DNA of 56,573 bases from Sphingobacteriaceae bacterium (lineage in GTDB: Bacteria; Bacteroidota; Bacteroidia; UBA7662). Positions 22,846 to 30,709 of the stretch are shown piece by piece. A program made the position numbers and the translations under genes. The notes below the pieces were generated by a model, which saw only the letters and a list, made by a program, of their open reading frames with translations, had not been told where the DNA came from and made no database searches. The DNA lies in contig PNNG01000039.1 in NCBI GenBank assembly GCA_013824115.1, positions 1-56,573 of the forward strand, written 5' to 3'. The number at the start of each line of letters is the position of its first letter. Positions within the stretch are counted from its first letter, which is position 1.

Positions 22846-23505
22846 TCAACTTTCAACCATTACCTCGCGTGCCCCCCTATAAAACTGCCAGGCGGCCCAG
22901 GCCATCAAACAGTGACTGAGGTCGAGGTGGTTGAACCAGGTATGCGGACTAATTTCAAACAAATGCACCCCGGCAGCGAGGGCGGCTATGCCCACCGCTT
23001 GCAGCAGGGCCAAACTGCCTTTTGCGCGGTGGCGATACCACAACCATGTTTCTAAGCTGCCCACCACGCCCAACAAACCGTAGGCGGCATGGGCTTCCAC
23101 AAAGAAGAAGTTGAGACTGGCCAGTACCACCACCGTCAGTGTTAGGAGTTCGGTTACGTTTAACCAAGCCAAAGCTTTGGCCCAGCGGGCAGGCAATTGG
23201 GTACCGGCGTGAAAGATGGCGGCTCGCTCCAAAAGGGCAACCGCCAGCATGGAAATCAGCCAGCCGGGCACCTTCCAAGCAAAGCCCAGTTGAACTATGA
23301 ACCCATGGCCAATGATGCCTCCGTAGGCAGTGGCCAAGCCCATCATCCAAAAATAGCCCATAAATAAGCGCTGCAAGCTGCTGTGCGCTTGCTTACGCAG
23401 CAGCCAAGCCGCTCGCCAGCAAACGGCAGTCACCAGCAAATCGGTGAGTACGGTTACCGGTTCGTAGAGGGTGAAGAAGCCGAAATCCCAGAAAGTGGCA
23501 GGCAT
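22846..23505 (-). CDS. Polytopic membrane protein, function unknown
   Basis: A 219-residue protein with about six or seven hydrophobic segments (for example LTDLLVTAVCWRAAWLL, ATAYGGIIGHGFIV, WLISMLAVALLERAAIF, VTELLTLTVVVLASLNFFFV). Conserved-looking polar residues sit in or near membrane spans: GHGF near residue 67 and WFNHLDLSHCLMAW near the C-terminus. The two late histidines suggest a metal- or heme-binding membrane enzyme, but I cannot name a family. It is divergent from the OsmC gene with 116 bases between, so the palindrome there might affect both. Confidence 0.7.
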   Translation of the reverse strand: MPATFWDFGFFTLYEPVTVLTDLLVTAVCWRAAWLLRKQAHSSLQRLFMGYFWMMGLATAYGGIIGHGFIVQLGFAWKVPGWLISMLAVALLERAAIFHAGTQLPARWAKALAWLNVTELLTLTVVVLASLNFFFVEAHAAYGLLGVVGSLETWLWYRHRAKGSLALLQAVGIAALAAGVHLFEISPHTWFNHLDLSHCLMAWAAWQFYRGAREVMVES

Positions 23506-23587
23506 AAATGAACTTTTGGTTTACGAAAATACGAGGGCTTAGCAGGGTTTGCATAGACTGCGGGCATTTTTTAGTGATTTACACTTT

Positions 23588-23607
23588 TGTAATATGTGTA
23601 TATTACA
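23588..23607. promoter_or_regulatory. Perfect palindromic operator upstream of osmC-like gene
   Basis: TGTAATAT and ATATTACA flank GTGT: eight-base arms, no mismatch, 14 bases before the ATG at 23622. A TTTTG follows a TA nearby (tacacttttg), close to the -7 consensus but one base longer. A dimeric repressor binding here would block the promoter. OhrR/MarR-type regulators control many OsmC-family genes with similar AT-rich palindromes, but none is encoded next door. Confidence 0.55.
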
Positions 23608-23621
23608 CCCACATATCCACT

Positions 23622-24077
23622 ATGCGTAACCACCATTACCGTTTGCAAGTAAGCTGGACCGGCAATACCGGCAGTGGCACTTTCGACTACCGTTCGTATG
23701 AACGCAGCCACCAGATTCAAGCGCCGGGTAAGCCGGTAATCAAGGGCTCATCGGACCCCGATTTCAGGGGCGATGCGGCGGCTTACAATCCAGAGGAACT
23801 GCTGCTCAGTGCTCTTTCGGCTTGCCACATGCTGTGGTTTTTGCGCCTAGCGGCTGATGCAGGCGTGGTGGTAACGGCTTATACCGATCAGCCCGAAGGC
23901 CTGATGGAAGAGGACGGCCGCACGGGGCGGTTTACAGAAGTGGTTTTGCACCCCAAGCTCGAATTGGCCGAAGCCTACGACTCCGAACTGCTGAATCAAT
24001 TACACGTCCAAGCCAAAGCAGCCTGTTTTATTGCCAATTCGGTGAATTTTCCGGTGCGCTGCGAACCCATCCATTGA
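23622..24077 (+). CDS. OsmC-family peroxiredoxin
   Basis: A 151-residue thiol peroxidase of the OsmC/Ohr superfamily. The two signature cysteines are present: Cys68 in LLSALSACHMLWFL and Cys135 in KAACFIANSVNFPV. A typical N-terminal strand region and NPEEL precede the first one. These enzymes reduce organic hydroperoxides in the cytoplasm. The domain begins at MRNHHYRLQV, so I start at 23622, although the frame is open upstream to 23508; that upstream part is the promoter and palindrome. CHM plus the short C-terminus fits the YhfA/OsmC-like subgroup more than classical Ohr. Confidence 0.85.
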   Translation: MRNHHYRLQVSWTGNTGSGTFDYRSYERSHQIQAPGKPVIKGSSDPDFRGDAAAYNPEELLLSALSACHMLWFLRLAADAGVVVTAYTDQPEGLMEEDGRTGRFTEVVLHPKLELAEAYDSELLNQLHVQAKAACFIANSVNFPVRCEPIH

Positions 24078-24105
24078 ATCCAAAACACCTCAACTCATTT
24101 ACACC

Positions 24106-24567
24106 ATGAAAAGAACCATTTATGCCTTCATCGTGCTGTTTAGCCTGGCAGCCTGCGAGTCGAAACCCGATGCACTCGAAGCCTTGCGCCAAAAGCAAGA
24201 CCAAAATGTGCAGGTAGTGCAAGAAATGTTCGCCCATTTTAACAAGCACGATTGGCAAGCCATGGCTGCCTTGTATGCCGAAACAGCTGAATTCAAAGAC
24301 CCGGCTTATGGCACCGAGCCGAAAATGCAAAGTCGTGCCGATATTGTAGCACACTACAGCGAAATGCAACAGCAGATTCCCGATGTGTACGACGATGTAA
24401 AAAACCTCTATCCAGCTGGTGAGCGCCAGGTAGTAGTGGAGTTTATTTCCAAAGGAACTGGACCCGATGGGCAGCCCTTCGCCCTGCCCATTTGCACCAT
24501 CCTCACCATCAACGAAGGCAAAATCACCGCCGATTATACGTATTACGACCAGGGCTGCAATCAATAA
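24106..24567 (+). CDS. NTF2/SnoaL-like lipoprotein
   Basis: A 153-residue lipoprotein with lipobox LAAC, Cys at residue 17. The mature part has the NTF2-like fold pattern: a long helix (VVQEMFAHFNKHDWQAMAALYAETAEFKDP), a second helix with RADIVAHYSEM, then strands (RQVVVEFISKGTGPDGQPF, ICTILTINEGKITADYTYYD). SnoaL-like proteins are ligand-binding or small catalytic domains; here a periplasmic or outer-membrane-bound form. It lies 28 bases after the OsmC stop and may be co-transcribed. The substrate is unknown. Confidence 0.78.
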   Translation: MKRTIYAFIVLFSLAACESKPDALEALRQKQDQNVQVVQEMFAHFNKHDWQAMAALYAETAEFKDPAYGTEPKMQSRADIVAHYSEMQQQIPDVYDDVKNLYPAGERQVVVEFISKGTGPDGQPFALPICTILTINEGKITADYTYYDQGCNQ

Positions 24568-24627
24568 GTTATAAACTTTTTGAATGAATATCCGTATTAT
24601 TGGGTATTCCGATAAGAGTTATAATTG

Positions 24628-25713
24628 ATGTGCATGAGCGAGGTTACTGTTTATCATTTCCAGCGTTTTTTTGAGATGTCGGGAGACCTTTTGGTTATTG
24701 CCGGCGACGATGGCTATTTCAAGATGATTAATCCTGCGGTAGAGCAACTACTGGGATATTCTTCAGCGGAACTTTGCAGCAGGCCCATGAGCGAATTCAT
24801 GCACCCCGAAGACCAAGATATTACCGCCAACCGGAGAAAACGTTTGTTTGAAACCGGCCAATTGGTAACAGGTTTTGAAAATCGGTACATTACGGCCAAA
24901 GGCGAGGTGGTTTGGTTGAGTTGGAGCTCCATGCCTTCGGTGGAAGACAGGCTGGTTTTTGCGGTGGCTAAAAACATCACGCATCGAAAATTGCAGGAGC
25001 AAGAGCGCAACCGGGTGCTCGAAAAGGTGGTGCAAACCAACGAAGAGCTCAAGCGGCTGAGCTATGCTACCTCTCACGACATCCGTTTGCCCGTGAACAA
25101 CCTCCTAGCGGCTTTCGAAGTGCTCGATAGTTTGGAGGTAGAAGATGCCACTTTGCGCGAAATGCACGAGGTGCTGCGCCTATCGGCCACGCAGCTCAAA
25201 ACCACACTCGACGCCTATCTTGATGAGATCAACAACCGGTTGGCCGGAGAAGAAAGCAATCAAGCTGTTCCGCTTTTACCGCAAATAGAGCAGGTGGTTG
25301 AGGGTTTAGCGCAAAGCATCAAGTCGCAAAAGGGCGAAGTCAGGTTGTGGTTTGGCAAAGAGGTGGTAGTTTGGGGCAATGCCGTACAATTGCGCAGCAT
25401 TTTTCTGAATTTGTTCTCCAATGCCCTCAAATATGTTCGTCCTGGCGTGCCCCCGGTAATTGAAGTGCATGCATTCAGGCAAGATGGCAAATGGGAGATT
25501 TCAGTGAACGATAACGGCACCGGCTTTGATTCGACTGCTTATGCCGAACATATCTTTCAGCCCAATACACGGCTGCACCATGAGGTAGAAGGCAAGGGCA
25601 TAGGTTTGCACCTGGTGCGCGAAATGGTGGAACGCATGGGGGGAAGCATCCGTGCCGAAAGCCAGCCAGGCGCAGGGAGTAATTTTGTGGTGCTGTTAAC
25701 GGCTCACGACTGA
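24628..25713 (+). CDS. Cytoplasmic PAS sensor histidine kinase
   Basis: A 361-residue kinase without membrane segments. Residues about 8-118 form a PAS domain (GDLLVIAGDDGYFKMINPA, LLGYSSAEL, MHPEDQD). A coiled linker leads to the H-box SHDIRLPVNNLL with His150 as the phosphorylated residue. The ATPase domain has an N-box (FLNLFSNALKY), G1 (DNGTGFD) and G2 (GKGIGLHLV). No response regulator is adjacent, so the partner lies elsewhere. The start is uncertain between ATGs at 24628 and 24634. Its last 10 bases overlap the 3' end of the convergent HD-domain gene. Confidence 0.85.
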   Translation: MCMSEVTVYHFQRFFEMSGDLLVIAGDDGYFKMINPAVEQLLGYSSAELCSRPMSEFMHPEDQDITANRRKRLFETGQLVTGFENRYITAKGEVVWLSWSSMPSVEDRLVFAVAKNITHRKLQEQERNRVLEKVVQTNEELKRLSYATSHDIRLPVNNLLAAFEVLDSLEVEDATLREMHEVLRLSATQLKTTLDAYLDEINNRLAGEESNQAVPLLPQIEQVVEGLAQSIKSQKGEVRLWFGKEVVVWGNAVQLRSIFLNLFSNALKYVRPGVPPVIEVHAFRQDGKWEISVNDNGTGFDSTAYAEHIFQPNTRLHHEVEGKGIGLHLVREMVERMGGSIRAESQPGAGSNFVVLLTAHD

Positions 25714-26312
25714 GGCTCAGCGCCCGCTTCAATTTGTCCGCTGGCTAAGGCACGTGGCAGCTCTTCCAAGAAATAATCCCAAAGCTCAGGGGTACCTACC
25801 GCAATGCCTTTTACCCGTTCAAAAACCTTCGATAGCGGCACTTCATGTTCTTTCCAAGTGCCACCGCCATTGGTGAGGTTTTGGAACAGCGGCTCCATGC
25901 GGTCAATAGCGCGGGCAAAACGGGTGTTGGCATTGTCGGCAGTTTCGAATTCCAGCCAGAGGGCATAAAACTCGTCGCGCTGGTCATGAGGTAGGAGGCC
26001 AAAAATGCGCTGTGCGGCGGCTTCCTCGGCATCGGCATGTGCCTGTCCTTGACGGGCGGGGTCGTACAAAAAGGTATCGCCAGCATCAATTTCTACCAGG
26101 TCGTGGATGAGCAACATCTTCAACACTTTAAGGGTGTCGATGGGCTCAGGACTGTATTCCTGCAGCACCAACACCATCAGACAGAGGTGCCAGCTGTGTT
26201 CGGCATCGTTTTCGCGCCGGTTGCTGTTGAATAAGCAGGTTTTGCGCAATACGTATTTGAGCTTGTCTACTTCGTGGATGAAGGCAAGTTGATGGGCGAG
26301 GCGAGGGGACAT
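25704..26312 (-). CDS. HD-domain 5'-deoxynucleotidase-like protein
   Basis: A 202-residue metal-dependent phosphohydrolase of the HDDC2/YfbR type. Metal ligands are visible: His in RRENDAEHSWHL, His-Asp in IHDLVEIDAGD, and a later Asp in FARAIDRMEPL. YfbR-like enzymes dephosphorylate deoxynucleoside monophosphates in the cytoplasm. The frame starts MSPRLAHQLAFIHEVDKLK, the usual beginning of the family. The C-terminal tail (ALASGQIEAGAEPQS) overlaps the end of the kinase gene on the other strand by 10 bases, leaving no terminator space between them. Confidence 0.82.
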   Translation of the reverse strand: MSPRLAHQLAFIHEVDKLKYVLRKTCLFNSNRRENDAEHSWHLCLMVLVLQEYSPEPIDTLKVLKMLLIHDLVEIDAGDTFLYDPARQGQAHADAEEAAAQRIFGLLPHDQRDEFYALWLEFETADNANTRFARAIDRMEPLFQNLTNGGGTWKEHEVPLSKVFERVKGIAVGTPELWDYFLEELPRALASGQIEAGAEPQS

Positions 26313-26417
26313 AGCGTTAAAACATGGTTGTCAGGGAGGACACGGAGTAGGAGTATGGAAGACAATGAATTTAAACGAAGGCAAGTTACAAAAGCCACGC
26401 GCTGCATGGAAGTTTGG

Positions 26418-26996
26418 TTAGCTTCCAGGCAGTTTTTCGCCGCGCAGCGATAGTTCTAGCAATTGTTGGATCCGTTTTTGTCGGGTTACATCGGTTTTGG
26501 CCATTTTCAACCAGCGCAGGGCGAAACGTTTGCTGGAAGGATTTATGGCTTCAAAAAAGGCGAGGGCATCGGGTTTTTGAGAAAGCGTTTGGCGGAGGTC
26601 GTTGGGCAGTTGCAAATCGTCAACATCCTCCAAAAAGTCCCATAATCCAGCTGCTTTCGACGCTTCGATGGCTGCCTGTCCGGCCGGTTGCATTCTACCC
26701 TCGCCGATGAGCCGTGCCGCGCGGGCTTTGTAGGTGGCCGACCAATGCTGCACCCGCCGCGGACCAATGAGCTGCATGGTGCGCTGTTCGTCTAATTTGC
26801 GGCGAATGCCATCGATCCAGCCGTAGCACAGCAGGGCATCGAGTACTTGGTCGGTAGACAGATACTTGGCCCCTGCCGATTTTTTGTAGGTCACCAACCA
26901 AACCGACTCTTTTTGGGCATGGTTGGCTGCGAGCCAGGCATAGAGATCTTGCTCATTGTCGATTTCAATTTGGGCGAAGGAGTTGGTTGCGAGCAT
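26418..26996 (-). CDS. YdeI/OmpD-associated family protein
   Basis: A 192-residue cytoplasmic protein. The N-terminal part (ESVWLVTYKKSAG..., YLSTDQVLDALLCYGWIDGIRRKLDE) and the C-terminal part (DALAFFEAINPSSKRFALRWLKMAKTDVTRQKRI) match the YdeI/OmpD-associated, bacteriocin-protection-like family. Biochemical function is unclear; E. coli YdeI has been linked to stress and peptide resistance. The gene stands alone between short gaps. Length and motif order match the family. Confidence 0.82.
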   Translation of the reverse strand: MLATNSFAQIEIDNEQDLYAWLAANHAQKESVWLVTYKKSAGAKYLSTDQVLDALLCYGWIDGIRRKLDEQRTMQLIGPRRVQHWSATYKARAARLIGEGRMQPAGQAAIEASKAAGLWDFLEDVDDLQLPNDLRQTLSQKPDALAFFEAINPSSKRFALRWLKMAKTDVTRQKRIQQLLELSLRGEKLPGS

Positions 26997-27026
26997 AAAA
27001 CGGAAACACGGCTGTGATTGAATGGT

Positions 27027-27626
27027 TTAGTTATCGGCCCGTAAATAGCCAGGTGGAGGGGGTGGTGGCTCAATCGCTTTGCCTACGACCAAACTTAGGT
27101 ATTCGTTGCCGGGTATTTCAAGGTGTGCCGATGCTACATGGCGCAGGACTTGTTTTATGGCCTTCAGCGTATCTGACTTCTGAACGGTTAGACTTAAGAA
27201 TGCTTTTTCGGGTGATTGTGCAAATTCAGGATTTTGTCCATAGTTCAGAAGGTCGCGCAACATCACTGTTTTCAATGAGTCGTACGGATAAAGGGTTCCA
27301 TTTTTTATAAAGTGAGTAGTGTATAACTCAATGAAATCAGCATGATTTGGGTCCCAACGAATCCCAAAATCATAGCAGAACCCAAATACCTGAATCTTGA
27401 AGTTGCAAGAGTGCTCTCTAAATGTCCAAACTACTCCGGTTTCTGCGCACCATAAACTATCAGTGATGTGAAAGAGGTCGTCGGTACTTAGATATGCATC
27501 AAGGTCAACTTCCTTGAAGGAGTTTGTTTTCACAGCATTCGGTGATACAATGCTTACAGAATCGGGCTTTGGAGATTGACATCCAGCCAAGAAGATGAAA
27601 AATAGACCAAAGTAATATCTAAGCAT
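27027..27626 (-). CDS. Lipoprotein of unknown function
   Basis: A 199-residue lipoprotein: short leader MLRYYFGLFFIFLAGC with Cys16 as the acylated residue. No domain is recognised. The body has mixed strands and helices (FGIRWDPNHADFIELYTTHF, AIKQVLRHVASAHLEIPG) and ends in a six-proline stretch (EPPPPPPGYLRADN). It starts only 4 bases after the HTH gene stop, so it probably belongs to the GNAT-HTH operon. Confidence 0.65.
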   Translation of the reverse strand: MLRYYFGLFFIFLAGCQSPKPDSVSIVSPNAVKTNSFKEVDLDAYLSTDDLFHITDSLWCAETGVVWTFREHSCNFKIQVFGFCYDFGIRWDPNHADFIELYTTHFIKNGTLYPYDSLKTVMLRDLLNYGQNPEFAQSPEKAFLSLTVQKSDTLKAIKQVLRHVASAHLEIPGNEYLSLVVGKAIEPPPPPPGYLRADN

Positions 27627-27630
27627 GTTC

Positions 27631-28146
27631 CTACTTTTTGTCTAGCAATAAACGCTTCCAAGCCCGGTGTTTGATGAGGGTTGATTTGATTTTTTGGGCA
27701 TAAAACACTTCTAGCCACATTTTTGTGTCAAAGCCGAGTGCTGCCGGCAATCGTTGTTCTGAATGCAACATGAGCTTGTTGAAAAAATCTTCGGAGGGTT
27801 CACGTCTGCCATGCAAATAATGACTCAATTGCACGGGCGTTAGTGCTAAATCATGGGCGAATTGCTGCATTTTAGGATATAGAATCTCTCCATACTTTTT
27901 CAAACAGTGCACGAAAGCCATGTCATTATCTAAGCCCTGCTCGATGATGTGCTCCATTTGAATTTTGAATTGCAGCAGCCTGGCATACAACAAGGTTTCG
28001 GGAGATTGTGCTTGTATGCGTTTCAAACGGGCAGCCATAAGCGCTACAGATTCGGCTTTTTCTTCGGCAGCATGGGCATAGCGAAAATCATGTCCAAATA
28101 CCAAAGATTCGTTTACATTTTCTGTAAATTTATTGCTTGTGCTCAT
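27631..28146 (-). CDS. HTH protein, probable antitoxin of the GNAT module
   Basis: A 171-residue protein. The C-terminal half contains a helix-turn-helix (FAHDLALTPVQLSHYLHGRREPSEDFFNKL, about residues 96-125), of the XRE type seen in HigA-like antitoxins. The N-terminal half is helical (ETLLYARLLQFKIQMEHIIEQGL). It starts inside the last 17 bases of the GNAT gene, a tight coupling typical of two-gene toxin-antitoxin modules. The operator-like palindrome at 28621-28643 would be its binding site. Antitoxin identity is an inference; it could also be a simple autoregulator. Confidence 0.65.
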   Translation of the reverse strand: MSTSNKFTENVNESLVFGHDFRYAHAAEEKAESVALMAARLKRIQAQSPETLLYARLLQFKIQMEHIIEQGLDNDMAFVHCLKKYGEILYPKMQQFAHDLALTPVQLSHYLHGRREPSEDFFNKLMLHSEQRLPAALGFDTKMWLEVFYAQKIKSTLIKHRAWKRLLLDKK

Positions 28147-28606
28147 GGTAATACTGATTAATTAGGTAAATTAATTCCGGGATTTCCAAACTTAAAGTCA
28201 GGCCTGTCTGCCGCATTCCGTATTGCGTTTTGTAATGGTTGATTAGCGCAGTTTTGGGTCTTAACGATATACAAGCGAGTTCTCCAAAATCACGTAAAGC
28301 CATTTTTGCCGCAAAAGCGAGCAGAATTCCTGCAATTCCTGACAATTGTTTGCCCTTCCCAAGATTTTCTTTCGAAACAGCTATCAATCGAACATGAATT
28401 CTCCATTCGGAAGCAATTGGCTCTAATGACATCAATCCAATAATTTCTCCTGAATCCTTCAACGAAAGTCCAAAAACCAAAAAATTCCTCTCTTCAGTCC
28501 AACGAAAAAAGTAAACTACCTTGGTGAATTGCTTCAGTTGATGCTCTAAGATTCGTTTTACTTCTACTTGCACAGGTTTTCCATCTATGGTATAGACAAC
28601 AGGCAT
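28130..28606 (-). CDS. GNAT-like acetyltransferase, possible toxin
   Basis: A 158-residue protein with a GNAT core: a strand (EWRIHVRLIAVSKENLGKGK) leading to the acetyl-CoA loop NLGKGKQLSGIAG, then helix LLAFAAKMALRDFG and ACISLRPKTALINHYKTQYGM, the standard end of the domain. Tight coupling with the downstream HTH gene and an upstream operator suggest a GNAT/HTH toxin-antitoxin pair, in which the enzyme would acetylate a cell component such as charged tRNA; no substrate can be read here. I use the ATG at 28606, not the TTG two codons upstream, because the TTG is part of a -7-like box. Confidence 0.68.
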   Translation of the reverse strand: MPVVYTIDGKPVQVEVKRILEHQLKQFTKVVYFFRWTEERNFLVFGLSLKDSGEIIGLMSLEPIASEWRIHVRLIAVSKENLGKGKQLSGIAGILLAFAAKMALRDFGELACISLRPKTALINHYKTQYGMRQTGLTLSLEIPELIYLINQYYHEHKQ

Positions 28607-28609
28607 GTT

Positions 28610-28617
28610 CAAATATA
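28610..28617 (-). promoter_or_regulatory. Candidate -7 box TATATTTG for the GNAT operon
   Basis: Exact TAnnTTTG on the minus strand, ending 3 bases before the ATG at 28606. If used, the mRNA would start at or almost at the start codon (leaderless). It is flanked upstream by the palindrome at 28621-28643. Confidence 0.4.
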
Positions 28618-28620
28618 CAA

Positions 28621-28643
28621 AACTTTACGTATATTGTAAAGTT
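28621..28643. promoter_or_regulatory. Operator-like inverted repeat of the GNAT-HTH operon
   Basis: AACTTTAC and GTAAAGTT are perfect eight-base arms around GTATATT. It lies 15 bases upstream of the GNAT ATG, over the expected promoter. Autorepression by the HTH protein is the simplest reading. Confidence 0.6.
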
Positions 28644-28684
28644 ATTGGCGGAATGATTACATTCAGCGTCCCAGACCCGGAGCA

Positions 28685-29608
28685 TCAAACCATCCGCACC
28701 ACCACATTCCCTGCCTTCTTCCCACTGTCAACAAAAGCATGGGCTTCGCGCATTTGTGAGCGGCTGAATACTTTATCGATGTGGGGGCGGAACTGCCCGG
28801 CGGCCACCAGCATTTGTAGCTGCTGCAGGTATTCGGTTTTTTCGGAGGTGAGGCTGCGGATGGAGGTGAATTGGCCGCCCGGCACAAGCAGGACTTTGAG
28901 TTGTTTGGCGGGGAGTTTGCCAACGGCGTCGAAAATCACATCGAAATGTGCCGGATATTGGGCAAGTGGTGTTTGGGTGTAGTCAATCACTTGATTAGCC
29001 CCCCAACTTTTGGCAAGCGCTATTTTGGAAGTGCTGCAAACCGCCGTCACCTCAGCACCTGCAGCCTTGGCAATTTGCACGGCGGCGCTACCCACGCTAC
29101 CACTGGCGCCATACACCAGCACTTTTTGGGAGGCAGCCGATCCCGCCTTTTTCATCAAATGCAAGGCTGTCATGGCCCCCACGGGCAAAGCAGCGGCTTC
29201 TTCGAACGACAAACTTGCTGGTTTATGGGCAACTACGCCCTGCGACCATTTTTCGGGTACGCACACATAATCGGCATAGGCGCCTTGGCTGAGTCCGGTG
29301 GTGGTGCCGTACACTTCATCACCCATTTTGTAGGCCGTTACTTTACCGCCCACGGCTTCTACCACCCCCGAAAACTCGTAACCCAACACCTTTTTACGCG
29401 GTTTGGGCCAACCACCAATGATTTTGATCATGAAACTGAAGAAGGCCGAGTCGGGGTGTTTGCCACTGCGCATGATCACCGAACCCACGCTCACGCTAGC
29501 GGCATGTACGCGCAGCAGTATTTCGTTGGGCTTGGGTTGGGGTTTGGGAATTTCGGCGGTTTCGAGTACTTCGGGACCGCCATAGCGGTGATACAGGGTG
29601 GCTTGCAT
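28685..29608 (-). CDS. MDR-family NADPH:quinone oxidoreductase-like enzyme
   Basis: A 307-residue medium-chain dehydrogenase/reductase. The N-terminal GroES-like part begins MQATLYHRYGGPEVL and has GYEFSGVVEAVG; the nucleotide-binding loop VYGASGSVGSAAVQIAK lies near residues 164-180. No catalytic or structural zinc ligands are visible, so it is the zinc-free quinone oxidoreductase type, which reduces quinones or enals with NADPH in the cytoplasm. The C-terminus (GKKAGNVVVRM) is complete. It reads as a single-gene unit between the GNAT operon and the MntA gene. Confidence 0.85.
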   Translation of the reverse strand: MQATLYHRYGGPEVLETAEIPKPQPKPNEILLRVHAASVSVGSVIMRSGKHPDSAFFSFMIKIIGGWPKPRKKVLGYEFSGVVEAVGGKVTAYKMGDEVYGTTTGLSQGAYADYVCVPEKWSQGVVAHKPASLSFEEAAALPVGAMTALHLMKKAGSAASQKVLVYGASGSVGSAAVQIAKAAGAEVTAVCSTSKIALAKSWGANQVIDYTQTPLAQYPAHFDVIFDAVGKLPAKQLKVLLVPGGQFTSIRSLTSEKTEYLQQLQMLVAAGQFRPHIDKVFSRSQMREAHAFVDSGKKAGNVVVRMV

Positions 29609-29693
29609 GGGGCTGAGTTAAACGAATAGAAGACGAAATGTTGCTGTAAAGGGTTGCATTCCAAATTGATATAAATGGGTTTTAAAAAATAGG

Positions 29694-30014
29694 ATGCTCC
29701 CTAGATGTATGGATATTTCTGTATTTTTGAATATGCTCAGTAAGCACAACATTCAAATTATTAAAGAAGCCACCAAAAGGCTACATCCAAAGCAGCTTGG
29801 CATTTTTGGTTCCTATGCCAGAGGTGAGGCTCTGCCCGGCAGTGATTTAGATATTCTGGTTGACTATGGCGTACAGGTTGACTTGCTTACGTTGATTGGC
29901 ATTGAGCAAGAGCTTTCTGAATCTTTGGGTATAAAGGTAGATTTGATAACCCACAAATCGATTAATGCCCGTTTATTGCCGCACATAGAAAAAGACCTTA
30001 TCAGCATTCTGTGA
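29694..30014 (+). CDS. mntA: MntA-type minimal nucleotidyltransferase antitoxin
   Basis: A 106-residue MNT nucleotidyltransferase. The catalytic signature GSYARGEALPGSDLDILVDY (GSxARG...SDxD) is intact, as is the downstream VDLITHKSIN. In MntA-HepT modules this enzyme adds AMP groups to the HepT toxin and silences it. An ATG at 29709 is an alternative start. Its stop (TGA) overlaps the GTG that once began hepT at 30011, the usual coupled layout. The partner toxin is split (see next entry), so this gene may now be an orphan. Confidence 0.82.
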   Translation: MLPRCMDISVFLNMLSKHNIQIIKEATKRLHPKQLGIFGSYARGEALPGSDLDILVDYGVQVDLLTLIGIEQELSESLGIKVDLITHKSINARLLPHIEKDLISIL

Positions 30015-30619
30015 AAAAGGATGTAATCATTTACGTTAATTCGCAAGAGTGCAAGTAAAGCCGAAGGCTTAGACTCTGCGGTCTCCGGTCAAACCGCATT
30101 GCGGTGCAGACCAAATGCCTCCGCTGCCTCGCGGTTTGCGTGCAGCTTTGTTCTGCACTGATTTGAAAAGCCATTCTAGGCCGAGAAACCATTAATAATC
30201 GATTCTAGAACATTGCAACAATGTTGTTTTCTCTGCGCCTTTGCGGTTAGTTTCGAAGCCGAGGTTGTAGTCTAGCGGATAAACAGTTAATCACTTATAT
30301 CGAACACATCCAGCAAGCTATTGAGCGTATTCAGAGCTATACCCAAGCTCAAACAGAGGCAGGTTTTTTAAGCAATACCCTCATCCAAGACGCAGTTATT
30401 CGGAATTTGGAAGTCATTGGGGAGGCTGTAAAGAAGCTGGATGATGAATTCAGGAAAAAGTATTCAGAAATTGAATGGAAGAAGATTGCTGGAATGCGAG
30501 ATAAGCTCATACATGATTATATGGGGGTAGATTTATGGATGGTATGGGCTGTGGTAGAGGATATTCTGCCTGAATTAAAAGCTAAAATCGATGAGATTTT
30601 AAGAGACTCTATGAACTGA
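30011..30619 (+). pseudogene. hepT: hepT toxin split by a structured repeat insertion
   Basis: The start of HepT (GTG AAA AAG GAT, MKKD) overlaps the mntA stop. From 30281 the same frame resumes with KQLITYIEHIQQAIERIQSYT and continues to a complete HepT C-terminus, including IRNLEVIGEAVKKL and the RX4HXY RNase motif RDKLIHDY. Joined, MKKD plus this part gives about 116 residues, the usual HepT length. Between them lie about 258 bases (30023-30280) with in-frame stops, holding the structured repeat copy A. GGAT on both sides (30019-30022, 30277-30280) could be a target duplication. No normal start exists in the second part before a TTG at 30407, which would give a 70-residue fragment. Confidence 0.75.
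30074..30248 (+). repeat. Structured dispersed element, copy A (inside hepT)
   Basis: Starts CTCTGCGG, then hairpin 1 at 30087-30112 (GGTC-aa-ACCGC-att-GCGGT-gca-GACC), then GCCTCCGC, then hairpin 2 GTGCAG-N7-CTGCAC at 30140-30158, and ends CTCTGCGCCTTTGCGGTT at 30231-30248. Copy B at 51207-51377 has the same order and length (157 vs 153 bases between the two end motifs), and paired bases in hairpin 1 change together. No protein is encoded. It could be a mobile non-coding element or a structured RNA. Confidence 0.7.
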
Positions 30620-30697
30620 GTAAATCAAGTGTTGGTAAACGTTAAATAACGAATTCCTCGAAGCTTCCAATTCATACGCGAAAGTGCGAGCGTTGCC

Positions 30698-30705
30698 TAT
30701 CTTTG
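30698..30705 (+). promoter_or_regulatory. Candidate -7 box TATCTTTG for mrp
   Basis: Exact TAnnTTTG match ending 4 bases before the ATG at 30710. The transcript would be leaderless or nearly so, as inferred for the tetR and GNAT genes in this window. Confidence 0.5.
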
Positions 30706-30709
30706 CCAC

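Noticed and set aside
23508..23621. Upstream extension of the OsmC frame
   Set aside because: The extra 38 codons cover the palindrome and promoter, and the family starts at the later ATG.
28871..29629. 252-codon plus frame opposite the MDR oxidoreductase
   Set aside because: The minus strand carries the intact nucleotide-binding motif and family-length protein.
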